Assembly: GCA_947038175.1 (NCBI GenBank)
Contig: CAMQVJ010000017.1
Location: 1-41,484, forward strand
DNA: 41,484 nucleotides
Source of the DNA: an uncultured Desulfovibrio sp.
GTDB taxonomy: Bacteria; Desulfobacterota; Desulfovibrionia; Desulfovibrionales; Desulfovibrionaceae
Direction: 5' to 3'
The translations under genes and the position numbers were made by a program. The number at the start of each line of letters is the position of its first letter. Positions within the stretch are counted from its first letter, which is position 1. Positions 8,695 through 16,517 of the stretch are shown piece after piece. The notes under the pieces were generated by a model. That model saw only the letters and a list, made by a program, of their open reading frames with translations, had not been told where the DNA came from and did not search any database.

Positions 8695-8750
8695 CATTAA
8701 ATTCCCTATTAAATTCCCCATTAAATGCATTGATAAACATGGCATTTATC
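8695..8750 (+). promoter_or_regulatory. 12-bp tandem repeat and palindrome in the iclR-dnaB gap
   Basis: The gap 8432-8786 has no gene. It holds three successive 12-base units (CATTAAATTCCC, TATTAAATTCCC, CATTAAATGCAT at 8695-8730). An inverted repeat GATAAA (8732-8737) / TTTATC (8745-8750) follows directly. The dnaB ribosome binding site GAGGTG lies downstream. The block could be an operator/promoter region for dnaB, but no clear -35/-10 pair stands out. Confidence 0.35.
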
Positions 8751-8786
8751 CTTACACTCAAAACATAAAGTTATCGAGGTGTATTT

Positions 8787-10274
8787 ATGTCTAATTTTGA
8801 AAATTTTTTAGAGAATCCAACCACAAAAAAGCGAACAAATAAAAAACAAAGCGCAGCAAAAACCCTTGCTAACAGCCAAGAAGACCTTTTTAAACAAGTT
8901 CCTCCACACAACGCAACCGCAGAAGACGCCGTTATTAGCGGTGTTCTCATGCGCCCCGAAATCCTAAATGACATTCTAGATACTCTGCGCATGGACGATT
9001 TTTACCTCCCTGCCAACCAATTTATCTTCCAAGCTTTCTCCGATCTCTATTCGCAAAACGTGAAACCAGATATAATCACCGTGGCCGACTGGCTACAAAA
9101 CCGTAAACTACTCGAAGAAAGTGGCGGTGCAGAACGCCTTGCCCTCTTATCAGAATCAGTCGTGAGCGGAGCAAATGCACCACACTATGCTAAAATTGTA
9201 CGTGAAAAATCCGTCCTGCGCTCCCTCATAGCTTCCTCCGCTAATATCATTAGCGCCTGCTTCAACGAAGCCAATGACGTCGACCTCCTTCTCGATGAAG
9301 CAGAAAAAACAATATTCAGTATCGCAGAACGAAACGACACAAGAAGCTACGTAGGCAGTGCAGAACTCCTTGACTCCGTTTTCAACACAATAACCGAGCG
9401 CTACAAAAATAAAGGCAGAACCACAGGTCTAGCAACAGATTACACAGACCTTGATCGCATGACGGGCGGACTTCAACCCTCAGATCTTATCATCATAGCT
9501 GCCCGTCCTTCCATGGGCAAAACTGCCTTCGCCCTCAATATTGCAGCTAGGGCCGCCATCAGAAACGATGCCACCGTAGCCGTATTCTCCCTAGAAATGA
9601 GCAAAGAATCTCTCATGGAACGTCTTCTCTGCTCATGGGGACACATAGAACTAAGCAAAGTCCGCAAAGGCGTCGTGGAAAATGACGACTGGGAACGCCT
9701 CAGCGATGCCGCAAGCGCCCTACGCACAAGCAAACTCTTTATCGACGATTCCTCCATGCTCACCCCACTAGAACTACGGGCCCGCTGCCGAAGAATACAC
9801 GCAGAACACGGGCTACATCTCGTCGTTATCGATTACCTACAACTCATGCACTCCGCGAGAAATGACTCTCGTGAACTCGAAATTTCCGATATCTCACGTA
9901 ACCTAAAAGCCCTAGCAAAAGAATTAAATATTCCCGTCATAGCTCTCTCTCAGCTCAACCGTAAATCAGAAGAACGGGCAGACAAACGACCAATGCTCTC
10001 TGACCTTCGTGAATCAGGCGCTATTGAGCAAGATGCCGATATAATAATGTTTATTCACAGAGAAGATTACTACACCGCTAAAAAAGGCGGCGCAGAAAAA
10101 ACAGGCATGGCGGAAATCATCATAGGCAAACACCGTAACGGACCAACAGGCGTCGTAGAACTCACCTTCGTCGACAAATACACAGCCTTCGGCAACCCAG
10201 AATACCGCTCCTACAATTCAGACGACACAGAAAATCCTCAAAAACCCTCCGAAAACAACATGCAACCTAATTAA
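8787..10274 (+). CDS. dnaB: replicative DNA helicase
   Basis: A 495-residue DnaB, the hexameric 5'-3' helicase of the replication fork. A basic, lysine-rich leader of about 40 residues precedes the N-terminal domain (HNATAEDAVISGVLM). The RecA-like ATPase domain has Walker A ARPSMGKT at 239-246, SLEMSKESLMERLL, the Walker B region VIDYLQLM, and the DnaB motifs ALSQLNRKSEERADKRPMLSDLRESGAIEQDAD. No intein is present. The short acidic C-terminal tail is not conserved. The start has GAGGTG upstream. In many relatives dnaB directly follows rplI. Here the iclR/amine block sits between them, which suggests that block was inserted. Confidence 0.97.
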   Translation: MSNFENFLENPTTKKRTNKKQSAAKTLANSQEDLFKQVPPHNATAEDAVISGVLMRPEILNDILDTLRMDDFYLPANQFIFQAFSDLYSQNVKPDIITVADWLQNRKLLEESGGAERLALLSESVVSGANAPHYAKIVREKSVLRSLIASSANIISACFNEANDVDLLLDEAEKTIFSIAERNDTRSYVGSAELLDSVFNTITERYKNKGRTTGLATDYTDLDRMTGGLQPSDLIIIAARPSMGKTAFALNIAARAAIRNDATVAVFSLEMSKESLMERLLCSWGHIELSKVRKGVVENDDWERLSDAASALRTSKLFIDDSSMLTPLELRARCRRIHAEHGLHLVVIDYLQLMHSARNDSRELEISDISRNLKALAKELNIPVIALSQLNRKSEERADKRPMLSDLRESGAIEQDADIIMFIHREDYYTAKKGGAEKTGMAEIIIGKHRNGPTGVVELTFVDKYTAFGNPEYRSYNSDDTENPQKPSENNMQPN

Positions 10275-10275
10275 T

Positions 10276-10325
10276 ATTTTTTATTTTTTATTTTTTATTT
10301 TTTATTTTTTATTTTTTATTTTTTA
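10276..10325. repeat. heptanucleotide tandem repeat (ATTTTTT)x7
   Basis: Starting two bases after the dnaB stop, an A occurs at exactly every seventh position (10276, 10283, 10290 and so on to 10325), with T in between. This gives seven perfect ATTTTTT units running into the terminator hairpin. It is likely slippage-prone. Confidence 0.95.
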
Positions 10326-10333
10326 TTTTTTTT

Positions 10334-10374
10334 GGGGGGAAGAAAACCCTTTGAAAAGGGTTTTTCTTCCCCCC
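10334..10374 (+). terminator. long G/C-ended hairpin after dnaB
   Basis: The left arm (10334-10352, starting GGGGGGAAG) pairs with the right arm (10355-10374, ending CTTCCCCCC), with one bulged base. It is followed by AAGCCCCCCATC. It belongs to a family of similar hairpins seen after nifS, upstream of hsdM and after hsdR. It lacks a T-run after the stem on the plus strand, so it may act as an RNA-stabilising or bidirectional element rather than a classic terminator. Confidence 0.7.
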
Positions 10375-10480
10375 AAGCCCCCCATCTTTCCTAAACTTTT
10401 TAATTAACCTCTAACCAGTTTCAAGCTTTTTATTAACATAATACTCAATGAGATTTTAAATATACCAAAGTGACACTTCA

Positions 10481-10537
10481 CTTTTTTCAAACGAAGTTTG
10501 GAAAAAGCGATGAGGGGTTTGGGGACATCATGTCCCC
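10481..10537. repeat. two-hairpin intergenic repeat with GGGACATCATGTCCC core
   Basis: The first hairpin, CTTTTTTCAAAC / GTTTGGAAAAAG around a GAA loop (10481-10507), is followed by a GATGAGGGGTTTGGGG linker and a second perfect hairpin, GGGGACA-TCA-TGTCCCC (10521-10537). The same modules recur at 12935-12990 in a different order. The 10275-10632 gap holds this, the preceding hairpin and the nifU upstream region. Confidence 0.7.
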
Positions 10538-10632
10538 AAAAAAAATCTTAATTTCCAATACACCTTTACAGTTTAGAATAAATGATTAACTTCAAAATAT
10601 AATTACTAGCGATTGCTAATAGGAGAAATACC

Positions 10633-11472
10633 ATGTGGGAATATACAGATATAGTTCAAGATCACTTTCTTAATCCACGCAATGCCGGCGACATGCCAGA
10701 CGCTAATGCTATTGGTGAAGTTGGCAGCCTTGCTTGTGGAGATGCCCTTAAGCTCTTTTTAAAGATTAGTGACAAAGACGTTATAGAGAAAGCCAGTTTT
10801 CAAACTTTTGGCTGCGCTAGTGCTATTGCATCAAGCTCCGCTCTTACTGAGCTTATCATTGGTAAAAGCGTAGAAGAAGCGTCTAAGATTACCAATAAGG
10901 AAATCGCTGCATTTCTTGGTGGATTGCCAAAAGAAAAAATGCACTGCTCTGTTATGGGTGAAGAAGCGCTTGCGGCTGCTATTCGTAACCATAAGGGCCT
11001 TCCTCCTCTTGCCCATGAAGAAGAAGGGAAACTTATTTGTAAATGCTTTGGTATTACAGACAAGCAAATCCAAAAAGCTATTCGTGAAAATGGACTGCAA
11101 ACCTTAGAAGAAATAACAAACTTCACTAAGGCTGGCGGCGCTTGTGGTGCTTGCCTTGATGATATTGCAGAAATTCTTGAAGCAGAAAAAGGCAATAAGA
11201 ACATAACAGAAATTCGCCCTGTGACAAAAAGACCTATGAGCAATATTCAACGCATGCAAAAAATTATTCAAGTACTTGAAGAAGATATCCGCCCAAGACT
11301 CACACAAGACGGTGGAGATATTGAACTTATTGATGTTGAAGGCAATAATGTCATCGTTTCTTTACGTGGTGCTTGCTCTTCTTGCCGATCAAGCGCTCTT
11401 ACCCTAAAGAATGTTGTTGAAGCGACGCTACGAGAACAAGTAGACGCAAACATTCAAGTGTTGGAGGCATAA
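10633..11472 (+). CDS. nifU: NifU-type Fe-S cluster scaffold protein, three-domain
   Basis: A full-length 279-residue NifU, which assembles [2Fe-2S] and [4Fe-4S] clusters from NifS-supplied sulfur and passes them on. The N-terminal IscU-like domain (1-125) has the three cluster cysteines C35 (ACGD), C61 and C105. The central BFD-like ferredoxin domain has C136, C138, C171 and C174. The C-terminal Nfu domain (from about 205) has the CSSC pair C248/C251 after LTQDGGDIELIDVEG. AGGAG precedes the ATG. nifS starts three bases after its stop, so the two form one operon. No nitrogenase genes are nearby. In anaerobes such NifU/NifS pairs often do general Fe-S work. Confidence 0.95.
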   Translation: MWEYTDIVQDHFLNPRNAGDMPDANAIGEVGSLACGDALKLFLKISDKDVIEKASFQTFGCASAIASSSALTELIIGKSVEEASKITNKEIAAFLGGLPKEKMHCSVMGEEALAAAIRNHKGLPPLAHEEEGKLICKCFGITDKQIQKAIRENGLQTLEEITNFTKAGGACGACLDDIAEILEAEKGNKNITEIRPVTKRPMSNIQRMQKIIQVLEEDIRPRLTQDGGDIELIDVEGNNVIVSLRGACSSCRSSALTLKNVVEATLREQVDANIQVLEA

Positions 11473-11475
11473 AAA

Positions 11476-12636
11476 ATGTCAAATATTATTTATCTTGATA
11501 ATAACGCAACTACATGCTGCGCTCCAGAAGTCGTAGAAGCTATGCTCCCATTCTTTAGCCAATTATACGGAAATGCTTCTAGCATGCACACTTTTGGTGG
11601 GCAAGTGGGCAAGCATATCAGCAATGCACGTGAACAAATTGCGAGCCTCATCGGAGCATTACCCGATGAAATTCTATTCACCTCTTGCGGAACAGAAAGC
11701 GACAATACGGCTGTTCTATCCGCCATCGAAACACAACCTGAAAAGAAGCACTTTATCACCACAAGAGTTGAACACTCTGCCATGCTTGCCATGGGGGATT
11801 TCCTAGACAAGAAAGGTTATGATGTCACCTATCTTCCAGTAGACAGCAAAGGTCAGCTCAACCTTGAAGAACTCAAAGCCGCCATTCGACCAGACACAGC
11901 CCTCGTTTCTATTATGTACGCAAACAACGAAACAGGCACAGTCTTCCCTATACAAGAAATTGCGGAAATCGTGAAGGCTAAAGACGTTCTTCTACATGTT
12001 GACGCTGTGCAAGCCGTTGGTAAAGAAATTATCGATCTTCAAAAACTCCCCATCGATTTTCTCGCCATTTCAGGGCACAAACTCCATGCGCCTAAAGGCA
12101 TAGGAGTTCTCTATATTCGCCGTGGCACACGCTTTCGCCCCTTCCTTCGTGGTGGACACCAAGAAAGAGGTCGCCGTGCAGGCACAGAAAACACCCCTTA
12201 CATCATCGGCCTAGGCAAAGCCTGTGATCTTGCAGCACAAAACCTCACAGCAGAAAGAACACAAGTCGCTCATCTACGTGATATTTTGGAAAAAGGCCTA
12301 CTCGACACCATTCCACACAGTATCATAAACGGTGACCAACAGCACAGACTACCAAACACCACAAGCATAGCCTTTGAAGCCGTCGAAGGGGAAGCCATTC
12401 TCCTTATGCTCAACAAATTCGGCATATGCGCAAGCTCAGGCTCAGCATGCACCTCAGGCAGTCTCGAACCGTCACACGTTCTACGTGCCATGGGTGTTCC
12501 CTTTACCTACGCACACGGCTCTATCCGCTTTAGCCTCTCAAGATACAGCACAGAAGATGAAATCAAAAAAGTCCTCGAAGTTACACCTGAAATCATTCGA
12601 GATCTAAGAAAAATTTCACCTTTTTCAAGAATATAG
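11476..12636 (+). CDS. nifS: cysteine desulfurase, NifS type
   Basis: A 386-residue PLP enzyme that takes sulfur from cysteine and hands it to NifU. Visible catalytic elements are the LDNNATT start, HVDAVQAVGK, SGHK with the PLP lysine K202, and SSGSACTSGS with the persulfide cysteine C325. To my memory, these two residues fall at the same numbers as in Azotobacter NifS. RAGTENTP (about 234-241) is also typical. It is co-transcribed with nifU just upstream. A 20-base tandem repeat and a long hairpin follow. Confidence 0.95.
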   Translation: MSNIIYLDNNATTCCAPEVVEAMLPFFSQLYGNASSMHTFGGQVGKHISNAREQIASLIGALPDEILFTSCGTESDNTAVLSAIETQPEKKHFITTRVEHSAMLAMGDFLDKKGYDVTYLPVDSKGQLNLEELKAAIRPDTALVSIMYANNETGTVFPIQEIAEIVKAKDVLLHVDAVQAVGKEIIDLQKLPIDFLAISGHKLHAPKGIGVLYIRRGTRFRPFLRGGHQERGRRAGTENTPYIIGLGKACDLAAQNLTAERTQVAHLRDILEKGLLDTIPHSIINGDQQHRLPNTTSIAFEAVEGEAILLMLNKFGICASSGSACTSGSLEPSHVLRAMGVPFTYAHGSIRFSLSRYSTEDEIKKVLEVTPEIIRDLRKISPFSRI

Positions 12637-12640
12637 TTTA

Positions 12641-12700
12641 AGTTTTTCTGGGAGAAGAATGATTTTTCTGAGAGAGGAATTATTTTTCTGGGAGGGGAAA
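12641..12700. repeat. three 20-bp direct repeats after nifS
   Basis: Three adjacent 20-base units (12641-12660, 12661-12680, 12681-12700) share the core TTTTTCTGGGAGRGGAA with a few changes. The third runs into the left arm of the following hairpin, so the repeat seems to have grown from the hairpin's edge. Confidence 0.85.
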
Positions 12701-12736
12701 CCCCATTTTTTTTAAAAAAATGAGGTTTCCCCTCCC
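12690..12736 (+). terminator. long hairpin after nifS
   Basis: A 23-base arm at 12690-12712 (starting GGGAGGGG) pairs with 12714-12736 (ending CCCCTCCC), with one mismatch. It is of the same build as the hairpin after dnaB. Confidence 0.7.
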
Positions 12737-12753
12737 AAACCCTCCCCTTCCTG

Positions 12754-12870
12754 AAAAAAATATTAACCGATTCTCTATTTTAGATTTATTGTTTACATAT
12801 AAAACACAAAACTCACTGTAAACAAAAAAATATTAACCATCGCCATATTTAAGATTTATTGCCTACATAT
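12754..12870. repeat. two imperfect direct repeats, about 47 bp, 70 bp apart
   Basis: Copy one (about 12754-12800) and copy two (about 12824-12870) share AAAAAAATATTAACC, then AGATTTATTG, then ACATATA with similar spacing. An inverted GTTTACA/TGTAAAC (12791-12797 and 12817-12823) lies at the junction. Function unknown. Confidence 0.6.
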
Positions 12871-12886
12871 ACAAAGGTTTACTTAA

Positions 12887-12924
12887 AAACAAAACGCCAC
12901 TTTGAAAAAAGTGGCGTTTTGTTT
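12887..12924. terminator. bidirectional terminator between nifS and pyrG
   Basis: A perfect 17-bp stem (12887-12903 with 12908-12924) encloses a GAAA loop, with A-runs on one side and T-runs on the other. It is suited to ending both convergent transcripts. Confidence 0.85.
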
Positions 12925-12934
12925 ATTTGAGGGT

Positions 12935-12990
12935 GCAGGGACATCATGTCCCTGCTGATGGGGGCTTGGGGGAAGCGAAGCTTCACCCAA
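12935..12990. repeat. second copy of the GGGACATCATGTCCC repeat
   Basis: A perfect hairpin built on GGGACA-TCA-TGTCCC (12935-12955) is followed by GATGGGGGCTTGGGG and a short AAGC-GAA-GCTT hairpin. Compared with the copy at 10481-10537, the two hairpins have changed places around a similar linker. Confidence 0.7.
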
Positions 12991-13009
12991 TAAAACAAAA
13001 AAACTATTA

Positions 13010-14653
13010 TTATTTATTTTTAATAGCAGCGGCTATAAATTCACGAAAGAGCGGATGAGCATTCATGGGGTTAGATTTAAATTCTGGGTGGAATTGGCAG
13101 GCAAGGAACCAAGGGTGATCTGCAATTTCCACAATTTCCATAAGTTCATCATCGGGAGAGAGCCCACTAAATATCATGCCATTGTCTTCAAGTACCTGTT
13201 TGAATTTATTGTTAAATTCATAGCGATGCCTGTGGCGTTCTGAAATTTCGGTATTTTTGTATGCTTCGTGGGCTTTTGTGTTTTCGATGACTTTGCATGG
13301 GTAGGCACCGAGTCGCATGGTTCCGCCTTTGTTGCAGGCATCGTCACGCACTTCGATTTTGTTGGAGCGAAAATCAAACCATTCTTTCATGAGGTAGATT
13401 ATTTTATTTGCACTTGTCGGTTCAAATTCTTCTGAATGAGCGTCTTTAATTCCTGCCACATTGCGGGCAAATTCTATAACTGCGCATTGCATACCGAGGC
13501 AGATACCGAAGAAGGGAATTTTATTTTCACGGGCAAAGCGAATGGCTTCGATTTTCCCTTCGACTCCACGGTAGCCAAAGCCACCTGGGACGAGAATACC
13601 TTGACAATCTGCGAGTTGTTCCGCCACATTTTCTTTTTTGATTTCTTCAGAATTGACATAGCGAAGATTGACGGTAGCGAAGTTGTGTACACCAGCATGA
13701 ATAAGGGCTTCGTGCATACTTTTGTAGGCTTCTTTCAGGTCTACATATTTGCCAACGATTGCGATATTGATAGAAGTTTTAGGGCGACTAAAATCGTCTA
13801 TAAGTTTGCGCCATGGTTCAAGTTTTGGATTGCCAGCATTGAGACGTAGCATGACGACCACTTTTTGGTCAAAGCCTTCCTCATAGAATTTGAGAGGCAC
13901 GGCGTAGACATTATCCACGTCTACTGAGGTAAATACAGCACCTTCTTCCACATTACAGAAGAGGGATATTTTGCGTTTCATTTCAAGTGGAATAGTTTCG
14001 TCACAGCGGCAGAGAATAATATCTGGTTGAATACCTATGGAAAGGAGTTCTTTCACACTGTGCTGAGTTGGTTTTGTTTTGTATTCGCCTGCGGCTTTAA
14101 GGTAAGGAACGAGTGTGAGGTGAATATTGAGGCAATTATCACGTCCAAGCTCAGAGCGTAATTGACGCATAGCTTCAAGAAAAGGTAGGCCTTCGATATC
14201 GCCGACAGTTCCGCCAATTTCTATGATTATTACATCAGGAACTGTTTCTTTTGGCCCTTCTGTGAGGCTAAGCATGGCACGTTTTATTTCGTCGGTAATA
14301 TGCGGAATAACTTGAACAGTGCCGCCAAGATAGTCACCGTGGCGTTCTTTATTTATAACATTATAATAGATACGCCCAGCGGATGTGCTGTTAAACTTTG
14401 ACATAGGCACACCGAGATAGCGCTCGTAGTGTCCTAAATCGAGATCAGTTTCTGCGCCATCGTCTGTGACAAAAACTTCTCCGTGTTGAAACGGGTTCAT
14501 AGTACCTGGGTCAACATTGATATAGGGATCTAATTTTTGGATGGTGACTTTGAGCCCACGAGATTTTAAGAGTGCACCTAGGGAAGCGGCAGCAAGGCCT
14601 TTTCCTAGAGAAGAAAGAACACCACCAGTAACAAAAATAAACTTAGTTTTCAT
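13010..14653 (-). CDS. pyrG: CTP synthase
   Basis: A 547-residue CTP synthase that converts UTP to CTP with ATP and glutamine. The synthetase domain opens with [19 protein letters not shown] and continues with [26 protein letters not shown]. The C-terminal class I glutamine amidotransferase domain has the nucleophile motif FFGICLGMQ and the closing [10 protein letters not shown]. The longest frame starts 12 codons earlier, at 14689. The ATG at 14653 is preferred because the protein then begins exactly as the family does and GGGGT lies just upstream. It is convergent with nifS and divergent from purQ. Confidence 0.97.
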   Translation of the reverse strand: MKTKFIFVTGGVLSSLGKGLAAASLGALLKSRGLKVTIQKLDPYINVDPGTMNPFQHGEVFVTDDGAETDLDLGHYERYLGVPMSKFNSTSAGRIYYNVINKERHGDYLGGTVQVIPHITDEIKRAMLSLTEGPKETVPDVIIIEIGGTVGDIEGLPFLEAMRQLRSELGRDNCLNIHLTLVPYLKAAGEYKTKPTQHSVKELLSIGIQPDIILCRCDETIPLEMKRKISLFCNVEEGAVFTSVDVDNVYAVPLKFYEEGFDQKVVVMLRLNAGNPKLEPWRKLIDDFSRPKTSINIAIVGKYVDLKEAYKSMHEALIHAGVHNFATVNLRYVNSEEIKKENVAEQLADCQGILVPGGFGYRGVEGKIEAIRFARENKIPFFGICLGMQCAVIEFARNVAGIKDAHSEEFEPTSANKIIYLMKEWFDFRSNKIEVRDDACNKGGTMRLGAYPCKVIENTKAHEAYKNTEISERHRHRYEFNNKFKQVLEDNGMIFSGLSPDDELMEIVEIADHPWFLACQFHPEFKSNPMNAHPLFREFIAAAIKNK

Positions 14654-14902
14654 GGAAGACCCCATATATAAATAAATGTGCGAGGGCATTAATCACTTTA
14701 AATTAACGTCCTGCGTTTCTTTACCAAAAAAAAGCTTGCTTGTCACCCATTGACGAAACAGGCCTAATGCTACTATACTAACTACCCAAAAGCAAAAAAA
14801 TATAAATTATTGTTATCAACTATGTAATTTCATTACTTATATCAATGAATTATATACAAACAAGCACTTTAATAAGATTTTATAAAAATACGTGGAGAGA
14901 AT

Positions 14903-15712
14903 ATGAATAAAGTTAATGCACTCGTACTAACAGGTTATGGCACAAATTCACATAACGAAACTGCCCACGCCATTCGTTTAGCAGGCGCAGACTCTGCTGA
15001 CATTGTTCATTTTTCAGATATTGTTTCTGGAAGCGTAAAGCTGAATGATTATCAGTTGTTACTATTTCCTGGCGGTTTTTTAGACGGTGATGATCTTGGA
15101 TCTGCGCACGCAGCGGCACAGCGTTGGTTGCATTTAACTGATGATGAAGAAAAGCCTTTGCTTGAACATTTAAATAAATTTATTGATGATGGCAAACTCA
15201 TCATGGGTATTTGTAATGGTTTTCAACTTTTAGTTAAGTTGGGGATTTTGCCTTCTATGGACGGCAAGCGTTTTGAGCGACAAGTTTCTCTCACTCATAA
15301 TCTTTCTGCTCGTTATGAAGATAGATGGGTAGAGCTTAAGGCTAACCCAAAAAGCCCTTGTATTTTCACAAAAAACATTGATATGCTTGCTGTGCCTGTT
15401 CGTCATGGCGAGGGACGCCTTGTAACTCCTGACGAGGCAACTTTGCAACGTCTTGAAGATGAAAATCTTATTTGTTTACAGTATGCAGACCCAAATACAG
15501 GTCAAGCGACACAGGAATACCCTTTCAATCCAAATGGCTCACCTAAGGCAATTGCAGGGCTTACAGACCCTACAGGGCATGTACTTGGACTTATGCCTCA
15601 CCCTGAAGCGTTCAACCACCCTACCAATCACCCTAATTGGGCACGTGGCGAAGTAAAAACTCTTGGTACAATTATTTTTGAAAATGCTGTAAATTTCCTT
15701 AGAAATAAATAA
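14903..15712 (+). CDS. purQ: phosphoribosylformylglycinamidine synthase, glutamine amidotransferase subunit
   Basis: A 269-residue class I glutamine amidotransferase that supplies ammonia to PurL in the fourth step of purine synthesis. It shows LLLFPGGFLDGDDLGS (about 52-67), the nucleophile motif GICNGFQ with C104, VRHGEGR, and the His-Glu pair in LMPHPEAF. It is somewhat longer than the roughly 230-residue Bacillus type. The start has GGAGAG upstream. It is a single-gene unit with a strong terminator. pyrG next door runs the other way, which gives a small nucleotide-synthesis pair. Confidence 0.93.
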   Translation: MNKVNALVLTGYGTNSHNETAHAIRLAGADSADIVHFSDIVSGSVKLNDYQLLLFPGGFLDGDDLGSAHAAAQRWLHLTDDEEKPLLEHLNKFIDDGKLIMGICNGFQLLVKLGILPSMDGKRFERQVSLTHNLSARYEDRWVELKANPKSPCIFTKNIDMLAVPVRHGEGRLVTPDEATLQRLEDENLICLQYADPNTGQATQEYPFNPNGSPKAIAGLTDPTGHVLGLMPHPEAFNHPTNHPNWARGEVKTLGTIIFENAVNFLRNK

Positions 15713-15823
15713 ATATTTTATCTTGAGATATTTGTAAGAAAAAACATATTTTTTAATAATTTATTTCGAGAAGAAATATATTTTTTATTCCAAATAAAGA
15801 GCAAATTATGCGCTTATTGTAAG

Positions 15824-15865
15824 CATAAAAAAAAGCAGTCAGAAAATTGACTGCTTTTTTTTATG
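15824..15865 (+). terminator. terminator after purQ
   Basis: An 18-bp perfect stem (15824-15841 with 15848-15865, built on AGCAGTCA/TGACTGCT flanked by A8/T8) is a strong intrinsic terminator that works in both directions. Apart from this hairpin I see no feature in the 15713-16013 gap. Confidence 0.93.
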
Positions 15866-16013
15866 AGTTTTATGAGCTTCTTCTAGAAGGAATATATATT
15901 CTATCACTTTTTTCTATTATATTTTTGATATCAGCTTGATATAACTTTGGCATTATCGTGATATCACCCTAATTTCATTTGGATACATTTGGGTTTTCTT
16001 TGCTATCAAAGTT

Positions 16014-16217
16014 CTATTTCGGTACTTTCTTCGCTCTGGGTTTATTAATAAGCCCCATTTCATCATTAAGCCATCTACGTATCACCCAGACAGTATTATC
16101 CATATTCTTTTCACCAAGGTAAATAATTTGTTCCTTGATGGGGGTCACACGATTATTATACACGAAAGAGCTTTCTCTTTTGATGGAGTCTATAGACGGA
16201 GTTTTTATATTCGACAT
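16014..16217 (-). CDS. 67-residue protein with a FliF-C-terminus-like motif
   Basis: A small ORF with AAGGATAGGA seven bases before its ATG, so it is probably translated. Its residues 36-53 read EKNMDNTVWVIRRWLNDE. They match the last part of FliF in this window (EHNMEQTIRLMRRMMKQD) at E, N, M, T, R and R, and by similar residues elsewhere. In FliF the extreme C-terminus is the segment that docks on FliG, the rotor switch protein. The first 30 residues and the basic tail (PRAKKVPK) match nothing I know, and there is no membrane segment. It lies 300 bases downstream of fliF on the same strand, past a terminator, where fliG is often found. It may be a FliG-binding microprotein or a decayed duplicate. 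Confidence 0.5.
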   Translation of the reverse strand: MSNIKTPSIDSIKRESSFVYNNRVTPIKEQIIYLGEKNMDNTVWVIRRWLNDEMGLINKPRAKKVPK

Positions 16218-16455
16218 TTATATATCCTATCCTTAAATATGCTAACGCACTGTACCATAATTTTTTATAATAAACAACTTGAGACGCTGCTCAAGTTTTC
16301 TTCACTTTTGACTTGCTAAGCCCTTTCTTTTTAGGCACTGCATTTTCCATTGAGAAAGCTATTTATTTTAATATCGCCACGAATGCTTTTTTCCATTAGG
16401 TCTCATGCTCGACAAAAATTATGAGTCTTTATAAAAGCCTGCTTTTTTTCATAGA

Positions 16456-16488
16456 AAAATACCTCATAACAGAGTTACAAGGTATTTT
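16456..16488 (-). terminator. terminator after fliF
   Basis: AAAATACCT (16456-16464) pairs with AGGTATTTT (16480-16488). On the minus strand the stem is followed by TTCTATG. It ends the flgB-fliF operon. The 300-base stretch 16218-16517 holds only this hairpin and the upstream region of the small ORF. Confidence 0.7.
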
Positions 16489-16517
16489 CAGAATTCATTT
16501 ATTTTTAGAACTATGCT

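Noticed and set aside
10633..12636. Nitrogen-fixation cluster
   Set aside because: Only nifU and nifS are present. In anaerobes this pair commonly serves general Fe-S assembly, and no nitrogenase gene is in the window.
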